From Planctomycetota bacterium (GTDB lineage: Bacteria; Planctomycetota; UBA1135; GCA-002686595), in contig JACRIN010000038.1 in assembly GCA_016220085.1 (NCBI GenBank), forward strand, positions 1 through 64,000: a stretch of 64,000 nucleotides of DNA, written 5' to 3'. Of the stretch, positions 61,510 through 64,000 are shown piece after piece (position 1 is the first letter of the stretch; each line of letters opens with the position of its first letter). A program made the translations under genes and the position numbers. The notes beneath the pieces were generated by a model. It saw nothing but the letters and a program-made list of their open reading frames with translations. It searched no databases and was not told the origin of the DNA.

Positions 61510-62646
61510 ATGCTCAACGTCACCTGCTGGTCGCTGCTCGCCGTCGTTCTGCTGCCGTTGGGTTCCTCGCACGCGAAGCGAGAGCACGCGCCGCTCGTCG
61601 CGCCCGCGGCCGACGTGTCACTCTCGACCGAAGCGTCCCGTCGCGCTGACGCGTCGGGTTCGACCGACGCATCCCTTCCGCGCGACGTGTCGGCGAAGTC
61701 CGACGTGTCCTGCGCGAATCCGGCGGCTCCCGTGGAAGCCAAGCCGTTCCCGCTGAAGACGGTGACGCTCAAGACCGACGGCGAGGCGTTCTACGTCGAG
61801 GGTCGGATGGTGATCCCGTCGAACGCGAAGGTCGTCTCGCTGCGCGCGACGCGGGTGACCGGTCGCGGCGACGACGCGACGCTCGTGATCGAGGGCGAGC
61901 TCCAGATGCGCGCGGTCACCGGCGGCTTGGTCGTGCTCGAGAACGTCGAGCTCGAGCTCGCGCGCGACTTCCACGCGCTCTCCCTGATGCAGACCGAGAT
62001 GCACGGCACCGGCGGAATCGTCTCCGACGAGAAGGACGCGCACGAAGGCACCGTCTATGTCAGCGGCAGCAAGTTCGTCGGGAGCACCAAGGTCGCGCTG
62101 CGGATGACCGGCGGCACCGCCGCGTTCTCGAGCTGCAGCTTCGCGCAACAGGTCAGCATCCAAGGCGTGCCGCGCTCCGAGAAAGCGCCGAGTCAACTCG
62201 AGTTCGGCATGCAGGGCTGCAAAGGCGACAAGGAGGGCGTGTTCGGCGGCCTGCGCGTCGTCGGGATCAAAGAGGCGAACCTCGCGTTCAACGACCTCGC
62301 CGGGACGGAGTGTCTGTTCTCCGACGTCGAGAAGCTCAAGCTCTACGGCAACAACGTGCGCGCCGAGCGCTGCGAGTTCGCGCAAACGAAGGCCGGCCGT
62401 TTCGGCGGCACCGACATCGAGGCGGACGACTTTCGCGCGAAGCGCATCGTGCTCACCGCGCCGCCGAAACCCGGAGCGCCCGAGCGCGTCAAGTTCACGA
62501 GCTGCTGGTTCGGCGGCGGCACCGACGCGAAAACGATCCGCGCCGAGCTCTTCGAGGACGCCGGCACCGACCCGAAGATCGGCGCGGTCGCCGAGCTGCA
62601 GAAGGTGGTCGCGACGCCGGTGGGCATGGGCGGCGGGGCGCGGTGA
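61510..62646 (+). CDS. Exported beta-helix-like protein of unknown function
   Basis: 378 residues with signal peptide (WSLLAVVLLPLGSSHAK) and a good GGAGGT ribosome site. A linker of six 6-residue repeats (DVSLST, EASRRA, DASGST...) is followed by a repetitive beta-rich body about 85-375 (VIEGELQMRAVTGGLVVLENVELEL, GTVYVSGSKFVGSTKVALRMTGG, GGLRVVGIKEANLAFNDLAGTE), which looks like a right-handed beta-helix. Function unknown. The stop codon begins a 15-bp repeat array. Confidence 0.77.
   Translation: MLNVTCWSLLAVVLLPLGSSHAKREHAPLVAPAADVSLSTEASRRADASGSTDASLPRDVSAKSDVSCANPAAPVEAKPFPLKTVTLKTDGEAFYVEGRMVIPSNAKVVSLRATRVTGRGDDATLVIEGELQMRAVTGGLVVLENVELELARDFHALSLMQTEMHGTGGIVSDEKDAHEGTVYVSGSKFVGSTKVALRMTGGTAAFSSCSFAQQVSIQGVPRSEKAPSQLEFGMQGCKGDKEGVFGGLRVVGIKEANLAFNDLAGTECLFSDVEKLKLYGNNVRAERCEFAQTKAGRFGGTDIEADDFRAKRIVLTAPPKPGAPERVKFTSCWFGGGTDAKTIRAELFEDAGTDPKIGAVAELQKVVATPVGMGGGAR
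61612..61719 (+). repeat. 18-bp tandem repeat in exported-protein linker, 6 units
   Basis: Units start at 61612, 61630, 61648, 61666, 61684 and 61702; five begin GACG. They encode 6-residue repeats with D-[VA]-S. The array lies between signal peptide and folded body, as in the lipoprotein at 16160. Confidence 0.85.
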
Positions 62647-62792
62647 GCTGCGGGGCGGAGAGCTGCGGTGCCGAGAGCTGTGGAGCGCAGCTCCATGGTG
62701 CGGAGAGCTCTGGTGCTCAGAGTTCTGGTGCCGACCGATGCAGCGCTGAAGTCCACGGTGCCGCGCGCTCCGGTGCGATTCGAGTCGGTGCG
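62643..62792 (+). repeat. 15-bp tandem repeat starting at a stop codon, 10 units
   Basis: Ten units; well-preserved examples are GAGAGCTGCGGTGCC (62658) and GAGAGCTCTGGTGCT (62703). The first unit contains the TGA of the upstream gene. The array ends 28 bases before the GTG start of the next gene. Confidence 0.85.
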
Positions 62793-62820
62793 GTCAGGCG
62801 AGAGGCATTGAGGTGAGCGC

Positions 62821-63201
62821 GTGACCAGCGAACCCCCGTGGCTCGACGTCCCGGTGACGTTGAACGACACGCAGTTCCTGTGGCTGAACGCCGCGATGGA
62901 GAGCGCGCGTCTGCCGTTGCGCTACACCGCGCTCGGCCCGGGCTCGAAGCGGCGCGCGAAGGTCGACTACGTCGTCCAGTTCCATCGCGACCACGCGCGC
63001 GCCTCGTGCCGTCTCTTCCGCGAGCTGATGAAGGTCCCCGACCCGTCGCAAGACACGCCGTTCACCGGCGCGTGCCCGGCGTGCGGCGCAGAGGCCGAGT
63101 CCGCCTGGGCGTGTCCGTCGTGCGGCCTGAGCTTCCGTTCAGGCACCGACGCGGACCACCCGCTGGTGCTGTTCCTCCGCGAGCACGGCGGCTACGACTG
63201 A
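62821..63201 (+). CDS. Small zinc-ribbon protein
   Basis: 126 residues. N-terminal about 75 residues are basic and aromatic (PVTLNDTQFLWLNAAMESARLPLRYTALGPGSKRRAKVDYVVQFH). The C-terminal zinc ribbon has two CxxC pairs (CPACGAEAES, then CPSCGLSF). It has no signal peptide, so it is probably cytoplasmic, a nucleic-acid or protein-binding factor. It follows the 15-bp repeat array. Confidence 0.72.
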   Translation: MTSEPPWLDVPVTLNDTQFLWLNAAMESARLPLRYTALGPGSKRRAKVDYVVQFHRDHARASCRLFRELMKVPDPSQDTPFTGACPACGAEAESAWACPSCGLSFRSGTDADHPLVLFLREHGGYD

Positions 63202-63390
63202 CGTTCGTTGCTGGATTGTGCCGGACGTCCTCCCGCGCGGCCGGTGGCGGTGTCGAGAGCTGACTTGGCGGGCGTCGCGAGCTCGTTCGCTCGGGCGTAA
63301 CCACGCCCGGAGCGACTCGTCGAGCGCGGCTTCGGAGTTTCGGGTGACGTCGTGGCGAGCCGGGTCAAGGTGCCGGTGGAGTACACCAGC

Positions 63391-64000
63391 GTGAACACGA
63401 GTCTTCGATCGGCGCGAGGTCGGCTGCTCGGTTCGCTCCTCGGGCTACCGCTGTTCGCGGCGATCGCGGGAGCGCGCGCGATCGGAGGCGAGCGCTACGC
63501 CGAGCGATTGGCCACCGCCTTTCGAGCGCTCGACGCCGACGAGCTCGATTCCGCGCACGCCGAGTTCGCTCGTTGCTTGGAGCTCAGGCCGCGCAACGCG
63601 AACTGTGCCTACACGCTTGCGTGCGTCGCGGCGAGACGCGCTCAGACCCGCGCGAGCCTCGACTGGTTGGCGAAGGCGGTCGAGTGGGGGTACGACGACG
63701 CCGACGTGGCGGAGTGGGACACCGTCTTCGCCACGCTCCGCGGCGAAACGAGTTTTCGCGTCGCCGTCGCGGCGATGCGATCCGCCGCGGCGCTTCGGCC
63801 GGATACGGGCACGCGCGTGTTGCTCCAACCCGTGCTCGAGCGGATTCCGAGCCGATCGGTGCATGAGCCGTGTGCGTCGGGCGATGGTGCTGTCGTCGTC
63901 GGCGCGTTCGAACTCGAGTCGACGGCTGGACGGCATTCGATCGCCGCGTTCGACACTCGCACGGGCGCGACTCTCGCCGACTTCGACCTACCGGAGAGCA
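63391..64000 (+). CDS. Exported TPR-like protein (3' partial)
   Basis: An open frame from TAA 63298 to the window end. The start is taken as GTG 63391 for its signal peptide (RLLGSLLGLPLFAAIAGARA); in-frame GTGs at 63352, 63370 and 63376 are alternatives. Visible residues include a TPR-like helical part (RALDADELDSAHAEFARCLELRPRNANCAY, ASLDWLAKAVEWGYDDADV) and then a beta-propeller-like start (VVVGAFELESTAGRHSIAAFDTRTGATL). The rest is beyond the window, so no function is assigned. Confidence 0.68.
   Translation, partial: MNTSLRSARGRLLGSLLGLPLFAAIAGARAIGGERYAERLATAFRALDADELDSAHAEFARCLELRPRNANCAYTLACVAARRAQTRASLDWLAKAVEWGYDDADVAEWDTVFATLRGETSFRVAVAAMRSAAALRPDTGTRVLLQPVLERIPSRSVHEPCASGDGAVVVGAFELESTAGRHSIAAFDTRTGATLADFDLPES

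Noticed and set aside
62310-62816. Frame through the 15-bp array resembling pentapeptide-repeat protein (GAESC-type units)
   Set aside because: The period of 15 bp gives 5-residue units in any frame. They do not fit the A-[DN]-L-x-x consensus, and the frame overlaps the exported protein gene without a start site.

Overview
The window comes from a very GC-rich bacterial chromosome (by eye close to 70% G+C; I could not compute it). Almost every codon ends in G or C, so the strand opposite each gene carries long spurious open frames. The gene set points to Planctomycetota or a close relative: a kinase/sigma-factor divergent pair, a sigma factor fused to a transmembrane helix and exported domains, a cytochrome c next to a propeller/DUF1080 protein, an ASPIC/UnbV FG-GAP protein, many lipoproteins and SGNH-like exported proteins. 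The taxonomic placement is inference. Genes sit in short operons coupled by 4-bp ATGA or GTGA overlaps.

Layout. 1-4.8 kb: end of an exported amidohydrolase/CIA30 protein, then a LolD-type ATPase and a two-FtsX-domain permease. 5.4-7.5 kb: tRNA-Asp with promoter and terminator, an RNase D-like exonuclease, a PqiA-like membrane protein. 7.6-10.0 kb: an accessory island between a 235-bp inverted-repeat element and tRNA-Ala(CGC), carrying a PIN-like protein and a DUF3696-type ATPase. 10.2-19.8 kb: alpha/beta hydrolase, aconitase, 6-phosphogluconolactonase, tyrosine-phosphatase-like protein, lipoprotein, D-amino-acid oxidase, membrane protein. 19.9-26.8 kb: Fic protein, a frameshifted lipoprotein gene, metzincin-type protease, ModA-like binding protein, a nucleotidyltransferase cassette and an unknown protein.

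27.0-32.8 kb (minus strand) is the most system-like stretch. In transcription order it has a retropepsin-like protease, an ASPIC/UnbV lipoprotein, a cobalamin-binding-type radical SAM protein with a PqqD-like C-terminus, and a 58-residue cysteine-free peptide; the last three are joined by ATGA overlaps. This is the layout expected of a peptide-maturation cluster, although no product is known. 32.8-38.3 kb: Ada/AlkA fusion plus Ogt (alkylation repair), Ser/Thr kinase with divergent sigma factor. 38.5-49.5 kb: propeller/DUF1080 protein and cytochrome c, secreted hydrolase, carboxypeptidase-regulatory-domain protein, EamA transporter, short propeller protein. 49.5-57.6 kb: a pair of SGNH-like proteins, the membrane-tethered sigma factor fusion, an orphan Clp N-domain protein coupled to a SecD-head lipoprotein, and a second, short sigma factor. 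58-64 kb: two sugar-type ABC ATPases with a small membrane protein but no permease, two exported proteins, a zinc-ribbon protein, and the start of an exported TPR-like protein that runs off the window.

A feature cutting across the whole window is a set of degenerate tandem repeats (units of 8, 9, 15, 18, 21, 32, 33 and 39 bp). They differ in sequence from place to place but recur in the same kinds of position: at or just past stop codons, running into the next start codon, or inside linkers of exported proteins. One 15-bp array supplies a ladder of in-frame NTG codons ending on the ATG of the EamA gene.
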